A DNA stretch of 64,000 nucleotides from NCBI GenBank assembly GCA_016223145.1, contig JACRPN010000022.1:62001-126000 (forward strand). The letters are read 5' to 3'. This stretch comes from Armatimonadota bacterium (GTDB lineage Bacteria > Armatimonadota > Fimbriimonadia > Fimbriimonadales > Fimbriimonadaceae). The notes below the pieces were generated by a model that worked only from the letters and a program-made list of their open reading frames with translations, was not told where the DNA came from and made no database searches. This document shows, piece after piece, positions 31,665-42,006 of the stretch. The translations under genes and the position numbers were made by a program. Position 1 is the stretch's first letter. Each line of letters begins with the position of its first letter.

Positions 31665-32915
31665 TTACGGGAAGATGCCGCGGGTGACCGTGGCGTCGGC
31701 AACGCGCTTGACGCCGATGATCAGCGCCGCCGTGCGCATGTCGGTCTTGTGCTGGCGCATCGTCGCCTCGACATGCTGGAACGAGTTCACCATCAGCTTG
31801 TCCAGCTTGACGTTGACTTCGGTTTCCTCCCAGAAGAAGTTCTGAAGGTCCTGGACCCACTCGAAGTAGCTCACGACCACACCGCCTGCGTTGGCCAGGA
31901 TGTCCGGCACCACCATCACGCCCTTGTCGGCGAAAATGAGGTCGGCGTCGGGAGTGGTCGGGCCGTTCGCGCCCTCGACGATCAGCTTGGCCTTGATCTT
32001 GTCGGCGTTGTCCTTGGTGATCTGGGCGGCAATGGCGCATGGCATCAAGATGTCGCAGGGCAGTTCCAGCAGCTCCAGGTTCGAGACCGGCTCGGCGTCG
32101 GTGTAGTTCCTAAGTCCGCCGTCGCGGTTGGCGAAGCGGTCGTGTAGCTCGCGCGCCGGCAGGCCCTTGGGGTTGTAGATGCCGCCGGTCGCGTCGCTCA
32201 GTCCAACCACCGTCGCCCCGCGATCCTCGGCGATCATCGCAGCGATCGCGCCGACGTTGCCAAACCCTTGCACCACCACCTTCGCTCCGTCGAAGTTGAA
32301 GTTCATTTGCCTGGCAGCTTCGCACGCGGTGACGACGACCCCGCGGCCCGTGGCCTCATGCCGTCCCTCGGATCCGCCCAGTTCGACGGGCTTTCCGGTC
32401 ACGATGCCCGGCATGGTGTGCCCGGCTGCCATGGAATAGGTGTCCATGAACCAGGCCATCACCTGGGCGTTGGTGCCGATGTCGGGCGCTGGGATATCTT
32501 GGCGCTCGCCGACGACGATGTTGATTTCGGTGGCAAAGCGGCGGGTCAGCTTCTCCAACTCGCGCTTGGAAAGCCTTCGCGTGTCCACCTTGACGGAGCC
32601 CTTTGCCCCGCCATAAGGAATATTGGCGACGGCGCACTTCCAGGTCATCCACATGGCCAGCGCGGTCGTTTCGTGCACGTCCACGTCCGGGTGAAAGCGG
32701 ATGCCACCCTTGCTGGGGCCCCGGCTAACGTTGTGCTGCACTCGATAGCCCTCGAAGACCTGGACGCTGCCGTCGTCCATGACAACGGGGAAGTTGACGA
32801 TAAGCTGCCTCTTTGGCCGGGAAAGAACTTCGTGAAGGCCTTCGTCGAGGTCGAGGTGCTTGGCGGCAATCTCTAGCTGCTTGCGCGCCATATCGAGAAC
32901 GTGCTTGTGGCTCAT
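31665..32915 (-). CDS. gdhA: glutamate dehydrogenase
   Basis: 416 aa NAD(P)-dependent enzyme interconverting glutamate and 2-oxoglutarate. Motifs: GYRVQHNVSRGPSKGGIRFHP, the catalytic-Lys region KCAVANIPYGGAKGSV, PAPDIGTNAQVMAW, Rossmann GFGNVGAIAA, and the terminal KRVADA. Matches the hexameric 410-420 aa class. Lies 18 bp behind mreD on the same strand with AGGA before its ATG, so it may be the last gene of the remA-mreBCD transcript. Confidence 0.96.
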   Translation of the reverse strand: MSHKHVLDMARKQLEIAAKHLDLDEGLHEVLSRPKRQLIVNFPVVMDDGSVQVFEGYRVQHNVSRGPSKGGIRFHPDVDVHETTALAMWMTWKCAVANIPYGGAKGSVKVDTRRLSKRELEKLTRRFATEINIVVGERQDIPAPDIGTNAQVMAWFMDTYSMAAGHTMPGIVTGKPVELGGSEGRHEATGRGVVVTACEAARQMNFNFDGAKVVVQGFGNVGAIAAMIAEDRGATVVGLSDATGGIYNPKGLPARELHDRFANRDGGLRNYTDAEPVSNLELLELPCDILMPCAIAAQITKDNADKIKAKLIVEGANGPTTPDADLIFADKGVMVVPDILANAGGVVVSYFEWVQDLQNFFWEETEVNVKLDKLMVNSFQHVEATMRQHKTDMRTAALIIGVKRVADATVTRGIFP

Positions 32916-32933
32916 AGCAGGGTCCTGAAGGGG

Positions 32934-33413
32934 CTAACGACGGAGTTCCGGCAGCCATCGCCCAAGCAGGAGCGATAGGGGAACCACGAGAACACCGTTG
33001 GTCACCGCAGACCCTATTGTAGCTCCCAGGAAGCCAAGGATATTGGCCGGCGGAGCAAGGAACATCAGCACGACCTGGGCAAAAAGCGTGGCGACAAAAC
33101 CGGTCATGGCGGCGAGCGCCCATCCGGTCTCGAGTCGCAGTTCTCGCAGCGAGCCCACCAGGAACCCGGCGCTGGTCCTGCTGATGACGTAATGCGTCAG
33201 GTTGGCGCCCGCCACCGCGCCCTGGCAAAGCCCGGCGAAGAAACCGAACCAAGTCGCTCCGGGCCGGGTCAGATGGGGCCCGGCCGCGGCGATCGCAACC
33301 ACCATGAAGTCGGGCTGAACGCCAAAGACGGAAAGACGATAGGCGAGCGCGAACTGCAGCCCCGTGGCCACCCAGAGCACGGCAACGAGCAAGAGTGTGG
33401 CGCCAGGTCTCAT
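32934..33413 (-). CDS. mreD: rod shape-determining protein MreD
   Basis: 159 aa, five or so membrane helices (ATLLLVAVLWVATGLQFALAY; DFMVVAIAAAG; TWFGFFAGLCQGAVAG; LAAMTGFVATLFAQVVLMFLA; GSAVTNGVLVVPLSLLLG). Sequence is divergent, as usual for MreD; the assignment rests on length, topology and position after mreC, with a 4-base overlap. Part of the elongasome for sidewall peptidoglycan. Confidence 0.85.
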   Translation of the reverse strand: MRPGATLLLVAVLWVATGLQFALAYRLSVFGVQPDFMVVAIAAAGPHLTRPGATWFGFFAGLCQGAVAGANLTHYVISRTSAGFLVGSLRELRLETGWALAAMTGFVATLFAQVVLMFLAPPANILGFLGATIGSAVTNGVLVVPLSLLLGRWLPELRR

Positions 33414-34186
33414 TTGAGCACGTAGACCGAACGCACCTCGCCAAGCACGACGTGCGGAAACACCTGGCACCGCCGGGAACCGGTCTCCGGGTCATCGTTG
33501 ATTTGGGCGATTTTGCCGATCGGAATCCCAGGCGGCACGCGGTCCGAGTAGCCCGAGGTCACCACCTCGTCGCCCACCTGCACGGTGGCACGCATATCCA
33601 GGTAATCGAGCAAGACGGCTCGCGGAGACTCCCCGATGGCCAGCCCGACGGGCGGCGGGTCTCGCTGCACCATCGCGCCAATCCGAAGCCTTGGAGACGA
33701 GATCAGGAGCACTTGGCACTTTCCTCGCTCGACGGTTTGGACCCGCCCCACCAACCCCTCGGACGTCACCACGGGCTGTTCGGCCTTGACGCCTTGGTCT
33801 GAGCCCACGTTCAGGGTGATCCGGTTTTCCAACGGTGCGTAGCCGATGACGCCGGCTGCGACGCGCTCGCGGCCGGGGATTTTCGGAAGCGCTAGAAGTC
33901 GCCTGAGGCGGTCGTTTTCGTCCACCATCAGCTCGACCCTGGCGTTGTATTGGGCGGCGGCTTGCGCCAGGTCGTGCAGCCGTCGGTTCTCTCGGGTCAG
34001 TGCGCCGGCCCGGAACACGCCTGCCGTGAAATCCGAGGCCCCGTTCGCCATGGCCGTGAGTCCGTTGCTGAGCGGTGAAACCGCTGCGCGAACCATCCGG
34101 GAAGGGAAGTCCACCTCGCCTGCAGATCGAGCAGAAGTTTGAACTCGGCCCAGAACGGCCCCCGCCGCGCAGAGCAGCACCAACAA
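33410..34186 (-). CDS. mreC: rod shape-determining protein MreC
   Basis: 258 aa: short N-terminal membrane helix (LVLLCAAGAVLG), a coiled-coil segment (LTRENRRLHDLAQ..ELMVDENDRLRRLLAL), then the double beta-barrel (AAGVIGYAPLENRITLNVGSDQGVKAEQPVVTSEGLVGRV, shown by ITLNVGSDQGV and GLVGRV). The start is a TTG with AAAGGA about 7 nt upstream; slightly short at the N-terminus. Scaffold of the elongasome. Confidence 0.93.
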   Translation of the reverse strand: MLVLLCAAGAVLGRVQTSARSAGEVDFPSRMVRAAVSPLSNGLTAMANGASDFTAGVFRAGALTRENRRLHDLAQAAAQYNARVELMVDENDRLRRLLALPKIPGRERVAAGVIGYAPLENRITLNVGSDQGVKAEQPVVTSEGLVGRVQTVERGKCQVLLISSPRLRIGAMVQRDPPPVGLAIGESPRAVLLDYLDMRATVQVGDEVVTSGYSDRVPPGIPIGKIAQINDDPETGSRRCQVFPHVVLGEVRSVYVLK

Positions 34187-34212
34187 GATCCAGTCCTTTG
34201 CTTGATGCCTGC

Positions 34213-35280
34213 CTACCTTCTCGATGACTTCTCCAACATCCGTCGAATCTGGGGTTTCTCGTGCATGGCCTCCACGACCTTGCCCGTGCCCAGGGCGACG
34301 CAGCTAAGCGGGTCTTCGGCGATGTGGACGGGCATGCCCGTTTCCTGCGAGATGAGTCGGTCTATTCCTCGCAGGAGGGCGCCACCCCCCGCGACGACGA
34401 TTCCGTTGTTCATGGCGTCGGCGGCGAGTTCGGGCGGGGTGGCTTCGAGGGTCAACTTGACGGCCTCGACGATGGCGGTCAGGGGCTCGGCGATGGCCAC
34501 GCGCACCTCGTCGCTGGTGACGATGGCGCTCTTGGGCAGCCCGGTGACCAGATCGCGGCCTTTGATCGTCATTTGAAGCTCTTGGCCGAGCGGGAAGGCG
34601 CTTCCGATCTCCAGCTTGATCTGCTCGGCGGTGCGGTCTCCAATGAAGAGGTTGTAGGCGCGGCGCACATAGGCGGCGATGGCCTCGTCGATCTCGTCCC
34701 CAGCGATGCGGATCGACCGCGAATGGACGATGCCTGCCAGTGAGATCACGGCGACTTCGGTGGTTCCGCCTCCGATGTCCACGACCATCGACCCGATCGG
34801 CTCCTCGATGGGAAGGCCCGCGCCGATCGCCGCCGCCATCGGTTCCTCGATGACATAGGCCCTAGACGCGCCGGCGCGCTCGGCAGCCTGGATGACGGCG
34901 AGGCGCTCGACTTCGGTGACGCCGCTGGGAATGCCCACCACGACGGTCTGCCACACGAGTCCGCGACGCGAGACCTTGCTGATAAAGCGCCTGAGCATCA
35001 TTTCAGTCTGGTCATAGTCGGCGATGACGCCGTCCTTGAGCGGGCGCACGGCCACGATGTTGGCCGGGGTCCGTCCCAGCATCCTCTTGGCCTCTTCGCC
35101 AACCTCCAGAACTTCGCCGGTGTCCTTGTTGATCGCGACCACGCTGGGCTCGCGTAGGACGACGCCTCGGCCGGCCACGTGCACAAGCGTGTTGGCGGTG
35201 CCGAGATCAATGCCTATATCTCGGGAAAACCGGCCCACGATCTGCTGCCAGATCGTCAGGTGTCCGTTGCTAATCTTCAT
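34213..35280 (-). CDS. mreB: rod shape-determining actin homologue MreB
   Basis: 355 aa. Actin-fold motifs: phosphate 1 [22 protein letters not shown], phosphate 2 [25 protein letters not shown] and the adenosine motif [16 protein letters not shown]. Directs cell-wall synthesis around the cylinder. The start overlaps the remA stop by 11 bases, indicating coupling. About 10 extra N-terminal residues compared with E. coli MreB. Confidence 0.97.
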   Translation of the reverse strand: MKISNGHLTIWQQIVGRFSRDIGIDLGTANTLVHVAGRGVVLREPSVVAINKDTGEVLEVGEEAKRMLGRTPANIVAVRPLKDGVIADYDQTEMMLRRFISKVSRRGLVWQTVVVGIPSGVTEVERLAVIQAAERAGASRAYVIEEPMAAAIGAGLPIEEPIGSMVVDIGGGTTEVAVISLAGIVHSRSIRIAGDEIDEAIAAYVRRAYNLFIGDRTAEQIKLEIGSAFPLGQELQMTIKGRDLVTGLPKSAIVTSDEVRVAIAEPLTAIVEAVKLTLEATPPELAADAMNNGIVVAGGGALLRGIDRLISQETGMPVHIAEDPLSCVALGTGKVVEAMHEKPQIRRMLEKSSRR

Positions 35281-35536
35281 CGCCGACCAACTCGCCGGTC
35301 ATCAACCGCTTGGCGAGCGTTTCCTGGGAGATTGCGGAGAGAATGACGGCGGCTTCGGTGGTGAAGATAATGGACTTGGTCCGCCGGCCTTGGGTGGCGT
35401 CGATGAGATTGTTCGACTTTCGAAGCGTTTGCACCAGCCGGCGCATCGGGGCCGACTCGCTGGAAACGAGCGCGACGATCTTATCGGTCATCACGTAGTT
35501 GTAGAAGCCTACGTTGAGCACGGTGGGCTGAGGCAT
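35270..35536 (-). CDS. remA: RemA/DUF370 family regulator
   Basis: 88 aa. Matches the DUF370 pattern: LNVGFYNYV, then [27 protein letters not shown] and [15 protein letters not shown]. In Bacillus subtilis RemA is a DNA-binding activator of matrix genes that oligomerises through this fold. Start at 35536 keeps the usual N-terminus; a CATAAT (35575-35580) sits too close to an upstream ATG at 35572 to serve that one. First gene of remA-mreB-mreC-mreD-gdhA. Confidence 0.88.
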   Translation of the reverse strand: MPQPTVLNVGFYNYVMTDKIVALVSSESAPMRRLVQTLRKSNNLIDATQGRRTKSIIFTTEAAVILSAISQETLAKRLMTGELVGDED

Positions 35537-35634
35537 GGGCAGTTCTTGCGCGGGTCCCCGCGACTGACCCATGCATTATGGCTGATCCGGGTCCCGCTCC
35601 TGCCCCAATTGCCCCAATGCGAGGGGGCAACAGA

Positions 35635-35668
35635 AAAGGGGTGCAATCCAAGCGGATTGCACCCCTTT
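35635..35668 (-). terminator. rho-independent terminator of the Gly-rich gene
   Basis: Perfect 15-bp stem, AAAGGGGTGCAATCC (35635-35649) with GGATTGCACCCCTTT (35654-35668), loop of 4. On the minus strand it is followed by TTTTCTG. Confidence 0.88.
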
Positions 35669-35685
35669 CGATTGGAGTCGAAGGA

Positions 35686-36123
35686 CTATTCCTTGGGACC
35701 AGCTTTACCGCCACCGCCGCCACGAGCGCCACCGCCGCCTCCGCCGGGGCCGACCATCGCCGGGCCGCCGCTTGCAAAGGCTCGGCCCTTGGCGCCTTGG
35801 AGCGCTTGAGGCGGAGGACCGAACGAGCCGGCGCCTGGGCCAAATCCGCCGCGCGGGCCACCGGGACCACCGGCGCCGCCCGGAACGCTGGGAGCACCGC
35901 TGCCCAATCCACGCTGGGCGCCGCCCGCCACGGCTCCGCCGCCACCGCTCAAGGCGTTTGCGAAGGTGACCGACCCAGCGGGAAATTCAGGGGCCTTTGT
36001 CTCGACCGCTTCGGGTTCTGCCGGGGTAAGGGGCGTGGGCTTCATAGCGAAGCAGACTCCGGCGGCGATTAGGGCCAAAACCAGCGATACGATCGTGACG
36101 ATCCAGTCCATTTGACTCTTCAT
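35686..36123 (-). CDS. Gly-rich membrane-anchored protein
   Basis: 145 aa: N-terminal membrane helix (IVTIVSLVLALIAAGVCFAM), Pro/Glu-rich linker (TPLTPAEPEAVE), then more than half Gly/Ala/Pro (GGAGGPGGPRGG, GPGGGGGGARGGGG). No family recognised. GAGG lies about 9 nt before the ATG and a strong terminator 18 bp after the stop, so it is a real single-gene unit despite low complexity. Confidence 0.7.
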   Translation of the reverse strand: MKSQMDWIVTIVSLVLALIAAGVCFAMKPTPLTPAEPEAVETKAPEFPAGSVTFANALSGGGGAVAGGAQRGLGSGAPSVPGGAGGPGGPRGGFGPGAGSFGPPPQALQGAKGRAFASGGPAMVGPGGGGGGARGGGGGKAGPKE

Positions 36124-36241
36124 ATCAAGAATCCTCGTTTGCGTAGCTTTTGACGATACCCGACGTGGGGAGGTTACACGGGTTGCCCGGCAAGGAATTG
36201 ACCCGCCCCCTTCTCTTCATCCCCTCATCCCTTCATCCCAT

Positions 36242-36287
36242 CACCTCCCCCTCCACCTCGGCCGCGCCAAGAACAAGGAGGGGGCCG
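36242..36287 (+). repeat. dispersed palindromic element, copy 4
   Basis: CACCTCCCCCTCC, loop ACCTCGGCCGCGCCAAGAACAA, GGAGGGGGCC (the loop is quoted only for its AAGAACAAGG end, which is shared with the copy at 52.97 kb). Arms CCCCCTCC/GGAGGGGG. Confidence 0.75.
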
Positions 36288-36338
36288 CAGACGCCAATTT
36301 GCTGCTATTGACCGTACAAGGCAGGGGGCCGAATGCCG

Positions 36339-36344
36339 TATAAT
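36339..36344 (+). promoter_or_regulatory. pyrG promoter -10
   Basis: A consensus TATAAT 87 nt before the pyrG start. A TTGACC upstream is 25 bp away, too far for a normal -35, so only the -10 is called. The initially transcribed region would include CTAAAACCCCC. Confidence 0.55.
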
Positions 36345-36364
36345 CCCTAAAACCCCCTGGTTGA

Positions 36365-38056
<1,692 letters not shown>

Positions 38057-38060
38057 GGGA

Positions 38061-38225
38061 AAGGCATTAGGCGTTAGGCATTAGGGGACGGTCTGACCAG
38101 TCCAACATGTGGACAAGTCAGACAAGTCGGACAGGTCAGACTGGACAGTTCACACCCCGCACCCCACGCCCCGCATCCCAAACTCCAACCCCCCCACGCC
38201 CTGCACCCTTCGCCCTCCCTTGGGC
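38061..38225. repeat. short tandem repeats between pyrG and pyrR
   Basis: AGGCATTAGGCGTTAGGCATTAGG (three GCATTAG-type heptamers), then GACAAGTCAGACAAGTCGG-type decamers (38112-38141), then CACCCCGCA/CACCCCACG C-rich repeats. The middle segment matches the in-frame insertion in the amine oxidase gene at 55.6 kb. It fills the whole gap upstream of pyrR. Confidence 0.8.
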
Positions 38226-38239
38226 ATAATGACTGCCGT

Positions 38240-38773
38240 ATGGGCGCCGTCATCCTGGATGCAGCCGACATGCGGAGAACCCTGGGCCGCATGGCTCACG
38301 AGATTCTCGAAGCCAACCAGGGGGCCGAAAGCCTGGCGGTTATCGGGATCCTTCGCAGGGGTTGGCCCCTTGCCAAACGCCTTGCTTTCGCCATGGGCCA
38401 GATTGAGGGTGTGGCGATCCCCAGCGGCAAACTCAGCGTCGCCAGCCACCGCGACGACAGGCCCAAGAGCGAGGAGGACGACACCGAAATTCCGTTCGAG
38501 GTCACCGGCAAAAACGTTATCCTCGTCGACGAGGTGATGTTCACGGGGCGTACGGCCCGCGCGGCTCTCGAGGCGCTGTTTGCCTTCGGGCGGCCCGCGA
38601 CTGTCCGACTTGCAGTCCTCGTGGATCGTGGGCACCGCCAACTGCCGATCCAGCCCGATTTCTGTGGCAAAGAGGTGGCGACCTCGCCCGGCGACCACAT
38701 CCGCGTCCACTTTGCCGAATACGATGGCGAGGACGCCGTCATCCTTGAAGAGTCCGTAGGGAGCCCCGCATGA
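38240..38773 (+). CDS. pyrR: bifunctional pyr operon regulator/uracil phosphoribosyltransferase
   Basis: 177 aa. PRPP-binding loop VILVDEVMFTGRTARAA, plus the PyrR features GILRRGWPLAKRLA at the N-terminus and AVLVDRGHRQLPIQPDFCGKEV. In Bacillus PyrR binds pyr mRNA and terminates it when UMP is high. No anti-terminator/terminator structure is visible in the short repeat-filled leader, so its RNA target here is unclear. CATAAT lies 9 nt before the ATG. Overlaps pyrB by 4 bases. Confidence 0.94.
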   Translation: MGAVILDAADMRRTLGRMAHEILEANQGAESLAVIGILRRGWPLAKRLAFAMGQIEGVAIPSGKLSVASHRDDRPKSEEDDTEIPFEVTGKNVILVDEVMFTGRTARAALEALFAFGRPATVRLAVLVDRGHRQLPIQPDFCGKEVATSPGDHIRVHFAEYDGEDAVILEESVGSPA

Positions 38774-39753
38774 CCCAGACACGAAACCTCCTCGGCATCC
38801 GGCATCTTGAGCCGTGCGACATCGAAACGTTGGTCGACCTCGGGCGCGAGATGAAGACCCGCGTGCTGGCGGGGTCGAATACCCTGCCCGATCTCAGCGG
38901 CAACGTCGTGGGGATGCTCTTCTTCGAGAACTCCACGCGCACCCGGGTGAGCTTTGAGCAGGCCGCGCACTACCTGAAGATGAAGACCGCCAGCTTTGCT
39001 GCCACCGGCAGCTCCATGAGCAAGGGCGAAACACTGAAGGACACCATCCTTACCCTTCGCTATGAACGGCTCAACGGCCTCGTCATGCGACACAAAATGA
39101 GTGGTACGCCTGTGCTTGCGGCCAAGTACTTCGGCGGACCGGTCCTGAACGCCGGCGACGGCGAGCACGAGCACCCCACCCAGGCCCTCGCCGACGCGCT
39201 CACGGTCATGGAGCGCCTTGGCACATTGAGCGGGCTCCGCGTAGCGATCGTCGGCGATGTTCTGCACTCTAGAGTCGCCCGGTCCAACGCCTGGCTTTTT
39301 TCGAAAATGGGCAGCGAGGTTCGATTTGTGGGACCCAGAACCCTGCTGCCCAACCACACCGCCAAGCTCCCGGGCGCGATCTACTACGACCTTGCGGCGG
39401 GCATCGAAGAGGCCGACGTGGTGATTTGCCTCCGGCTTCAGAAAGAGCGCATGGAGGGCGCGTTCATTAGCTCGGTCGGCGAGTACGCCAAGCTCTATCA
39501 GATCAACCGCGCGACCCTGGCCTATGCCTCAAAGGACTGCATGGTCATGCACCCCGGGCCCATCAACCGAGGGATCGAGCTCGACGACATGGCGGCCGAT
39601 GGTGAGCGCTCGGTGATCACCTCTCAGGTTGAAAACGGCGTCTTTGTGAGGATGGCGGGCCTCTACTGGGCGTTTGGGGGCGAGCCGTTCTCCAAGCGGT
39701 CCAAAGCCCCGAAAAAGGCAGAAGTCAAGTCGAAAGGAAAGGTGAAGGAGTGA
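38770..39753 (+). CDS. pyrB: aspartate carbamoyltransferase catalytic chain
   Basis: 327 aa, commits carbamoyl phosphate and aspartate to pyrimidines. Active-site motifs intact: ENSTRTRVSFEQAA, the RHKMSG loop, GDGEHEHPTQALADALT, and MHPGPINRGIELD. Slightly long because of a Lys-rich C-terminus (SKRSKAPKKAEVKSKGK). No pyrI partner. It overlaps the pyrC-like gene by 4 bases, as in organisms where ATCase and a dihydroorotase-like subunit form one complex. Confidence 0.96.
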   Translation: MTQTRNLLGIRHLEPCDIETLVDLGREMKTRVLAGSNTLPDLSGNVVGMLFFENSTRTRVSFEQAAHYLKMKTASFAATGSSMSKGETLKDTILTLRYERLNGLVMRHKMSGTPVLAAKYFGGPVLNAGDGEHEHPTQALADALTVMERLGTLSGLRVAIVGDVLHSRVARSNAWLFSKMGSEVRFVGPRTLLPNHTAKLPGAIYYDLAAGIEEADVVICLRLQKERMEGAFISSVGEYAKLYQINRATLAYASKDCMVMHPGPINRGIELDDMAADGERSVITSQVENGVFVRMAGLYWAFGGEPFSKRSKAPKKAEVKSKGKVKE

Positions 39754-41072
39754 AGGCGCTTCTCAAGAACGGACGGATTCTCGACCCATCACAGGACCTG
39801 GACATGGTCGGCAACCTGGTGATCGAGGATGACCAGGTGGTGGCCTATGGCCCCGACCTCAAGGTCAAGGACGTGGACGAGGTCTACGACTGCACCGGGC
39901 TTTGGATTGCCCCTGGGCTCGTCGATCCGCATGTTCATTTCTGCGAGCCGGGCAAAGAGCACAAGGAGACTATCTCCACGGGCACCCAAGCCGCCGCGGC
40001 GGGTGGCTTTACCACGGTCTGCATGATGCCGAACACCGAGCCGCCGCTCGACAATCCGGCGCTGGTGGACTTCATCCTGGACCGCGCGGCCTCGCCCGAG
40101 GCGGGCGGCGTGTTCGTCGCGCCCGTGGGCGCCTTGACGCGCGGGCTTCTGGGGCGCGAGATCGCTGACTATGCTGCTCTCAAACGGGCGGGCATCGTCG
40201 CAGCCAGCGACGAGGGCTTCCCGACCCAGGACTCCAATGTGATGCTCAAAGCAATGGAGTTCTGCGTTCAGCTCGATCTTCCCGTGCTGGCCCACTGTGA
40301 GGACACATCGCTCTCCGTTGGGGGCTCGATCAACGACGGCGCGATCAGCGCCATGCTGGGCCTCAAGGGCATCCCCCGCAGCGCGGAGGAGATTTCGGTG
40401 GCGCGGAACTGCATCTTGGCCGCCGAGACGGGCTGCCGTCTCCACATTATGCGGGTCAGCACGTGGGGCGCGGTCGAGCTCGTCCGCCAGTTCAAATCGC
40501 TCGGCGCGCCGATCACCTGCGAGGTCACGCCGCAGCACTTTATCCTCACGGATGAAGCTGTGGGCGAGTTCGATGCGACCTGCAAAATGCTGCCGCCGCT
40601 GCGCACCCAAGTGGACATCGACATCGTGGTCCAGGCCCTGCAAGACGGCACGATCGACTGCATTGCGAGCGACCACTCGCCGCACGCTAGCCACGAGGTG
40701 CAAGCGCCGTTCGAGGAGGCCCCGTTCGGGATGGTGGGCCTGGAATCGGTGGTCGGCCTCACGTTGACCCATCTCACCAACCAAGGCCTTCTGACGCCGC
40801 TCCAGACGATCGACAAGCTCAGCACGGCCCCGGCGACCATTTTGAGGCTCGATGCGGGAACCCTGAGGCTCGGCGAGACCCCGGTGGCCCAGGTTACGGT
40901 CATCGACCCGAGTCTGGAATGGACCTTCGACGTCAACAAGACCTTCAGCAAGAGCAAAAATACGCCGTTCCACGGAGCAAAACTGCGTGGGAAATCGGTT
41001 CTAACGTTCTGTGGCAGCGAAATCTATCGGGACGCGATGTTCGACAACAAGCGCTACAGGACGGTGCTTTGA
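39750..41072 (+). CDS. pyrC: dihydroorotase homologue with altered active site
   Basis: 440 aa, class I dihydroorotase fold: metal HxH in DPHVHF, GGFTTVCMMPNTEPPLDNP, Asp in AASDEG, His in VLAHCED, and ASDHSPH. Three hallmark residues differ. The substrate Arg after HxH (normally HFREPG) is Cys (HFCEPG); the metal His of H-x-x-H-V-S-T is Arg (HIMRVST); the Asn of K-x-N-P-P-L-R is Leu (KMLPPLR). It may be a weak enzyme or a PyrC'-type structural subunit of ATCase. GTG start inside the pyrB stop with AAGGTGAAGGA upstream. Confidence 0.9.
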   Translation: MKALLKNGRILDPSQDLDMVGNLVIEDDQVVAYGPDLKVKDVDEVYDCTGLWIAPGLVDPHVHFCEPGKEHKETISTGTQAAAAGGFTTVCMMPNTEPPLDNPALVDFILDRAASPEAGGVFVAPVGALTRGLLGREIADYAALKRAGIVAASDEGFPTQDSNVMLKAMEFCVQLDLPVLAHCEDTSLSVGGSINDGAISAMLGLKGIPRSAEEISVARNCILAAETGCRLHIMRVSTWGAVELVRQFKSLGAPITCEVTPQHFILTDEAVGEFDATCKMLPPLRTQVDIDIVVQALQDGTIDCIASDHSPHASHEVQAPFEEAPFGMVGLESVVGLTLTHLTNQGLLTPLQTIDKLSTAPATILRLDAGTLRLGETPVAQVTVIDPSLEWTFDVNKTFSKSKNTPFHGAKLRGKSVLTFCGSEIYRDAMFDNKRYRTVL

Positions 41073-41221
41073 GGGGTAGGGGCGCTAAAGTGAGGTGGAT
41101 TTGGGCGGTGTTCGGGATTGCGGGCACCTCGGAAGTCCGTCGCCAAGGCCCAAAGGACCGCCGAGTGAAAGCGAAGGGCGAAGCCCTGGCGCTAGTCGCA
41201 ACTCGTGGAACGAGTCCTGTA

Positions 41222-42004
41222 GTGGCGACACTCCGACGCGGGATCACGCTCTTCTCTGCGATGTGCATGCTCCTGCTCGCAGGCTGCGGCTTCACCGCTC
41301 CCCCGGATCCTAACGACCCCTCCGACGTCGACGTGATCCAGATCGAGGTGCTCCGCCGCAACCTGAACTGGGCCTCCCAAGCCGTGAACGAGAGGGTTCT
41401 GCAGGGGGAGATCTCTGACGAAGAAGGAAAGAAGCTGCTCGCCGACTCGGCCAGACGCCTCCTCGCCAAGGTCAAGATCGACAAGATCAACCCCGCCGAG
41501 GCCTGGGAATACGGAGATGTCTTTCGCACGGCCAAGGAATGGGAACTCGCGATGCGCGCGTTCAACATCGCCGTCGACTTCGCGCGCAAAACAAAGGACG
41601 AGGACCGACGGGTCAACGACACCCTGCGCCTTGCCGAGGCCATGGGGCGGCTCGACAAGGTGGACGAGGCCATCAAGACGGTCCGACTGACCTTTGACAC
41701 GATCCCAACCTGCAAGGCCCCAATCCTCCTGGCGGTGCTCTATGAGGTCGTGCCGGCCTGCGAGGACAAGAAGAAGGACCCCGAGCTGGCAAAGCTCCTC
41801 GAAGAGGCGATCCTGCAGCACGAGCAGGTGGTGGTGGACCCCAATTCCGAGCCAGGCAAGGCGTTCATGATGGCCAAAATGCACCACCTCAGGAACGCCT
41901 GGGACAAGGTAGTCAAGCTCCTTAGGGATGCCGGTGAGGAGGACAAGGCGCGCCAGGCGTTCGAGAGGGGCATTCAGAATCTGGCCTCGCACCCAAGGGT
42001 TTAG
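41222..42004 (+). CDS. lipoprotein with helical repeat domain
   Basis: 260 aa from a GTG at 41222: a basic end, membrane segment, and lipobox LLLAGC. The mature part is helical and charged (FRTAKEWELAMRAFNIAVDFARKTKDEDRR; LRLAEAMGRLDKVDEAI), TPR-like. A longer frame from a GTG at 41090 is open, but its extra 44 codons run through a hairpin-rich repeat (CTCGT-GGA-ACGAG; GTCGC..GCGAC) and would bury the signal peptide. Immediately upstream of lgt, which would lipidate it. Confidence 0.75.
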   Translation: MATLRRGITLFSAMCMLLLAGCGFTAPPDPNDPSDVDVIQIEVLRRNLNWASQAVNERVLQGEISDEEGKKLLADSARRLLAKVKIDKINPAEAWEYGDVFRTAKEWELAMRAFNIAVDFARKTKDEDRRVNDTLRLAEAMGRLDKVDEAIKTVRLTFDTIPTCKAPILLAVLYEVVPACEDKKKDPELAKLLEEAILQHEQVVVDPNSEPGKAFMMAKMHHLRNAWDKVVKLLRDAGEEDKARQAFERGIQNLASHPRV

Positions 42005-42006
42005 CG

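Noticed and set aside
36305-36344. TTGACC/TATAAT as a full pyrG promoter
   Set aside because: The spacing is 25 bp. Only the -10 was kept.
38057-38239. PyrR-type attenuator ahead of pyrR
   Set aside because: The gap is made of microsatellites, and no anti-terminator/terminator pair or PyrR-binding loop is visible.
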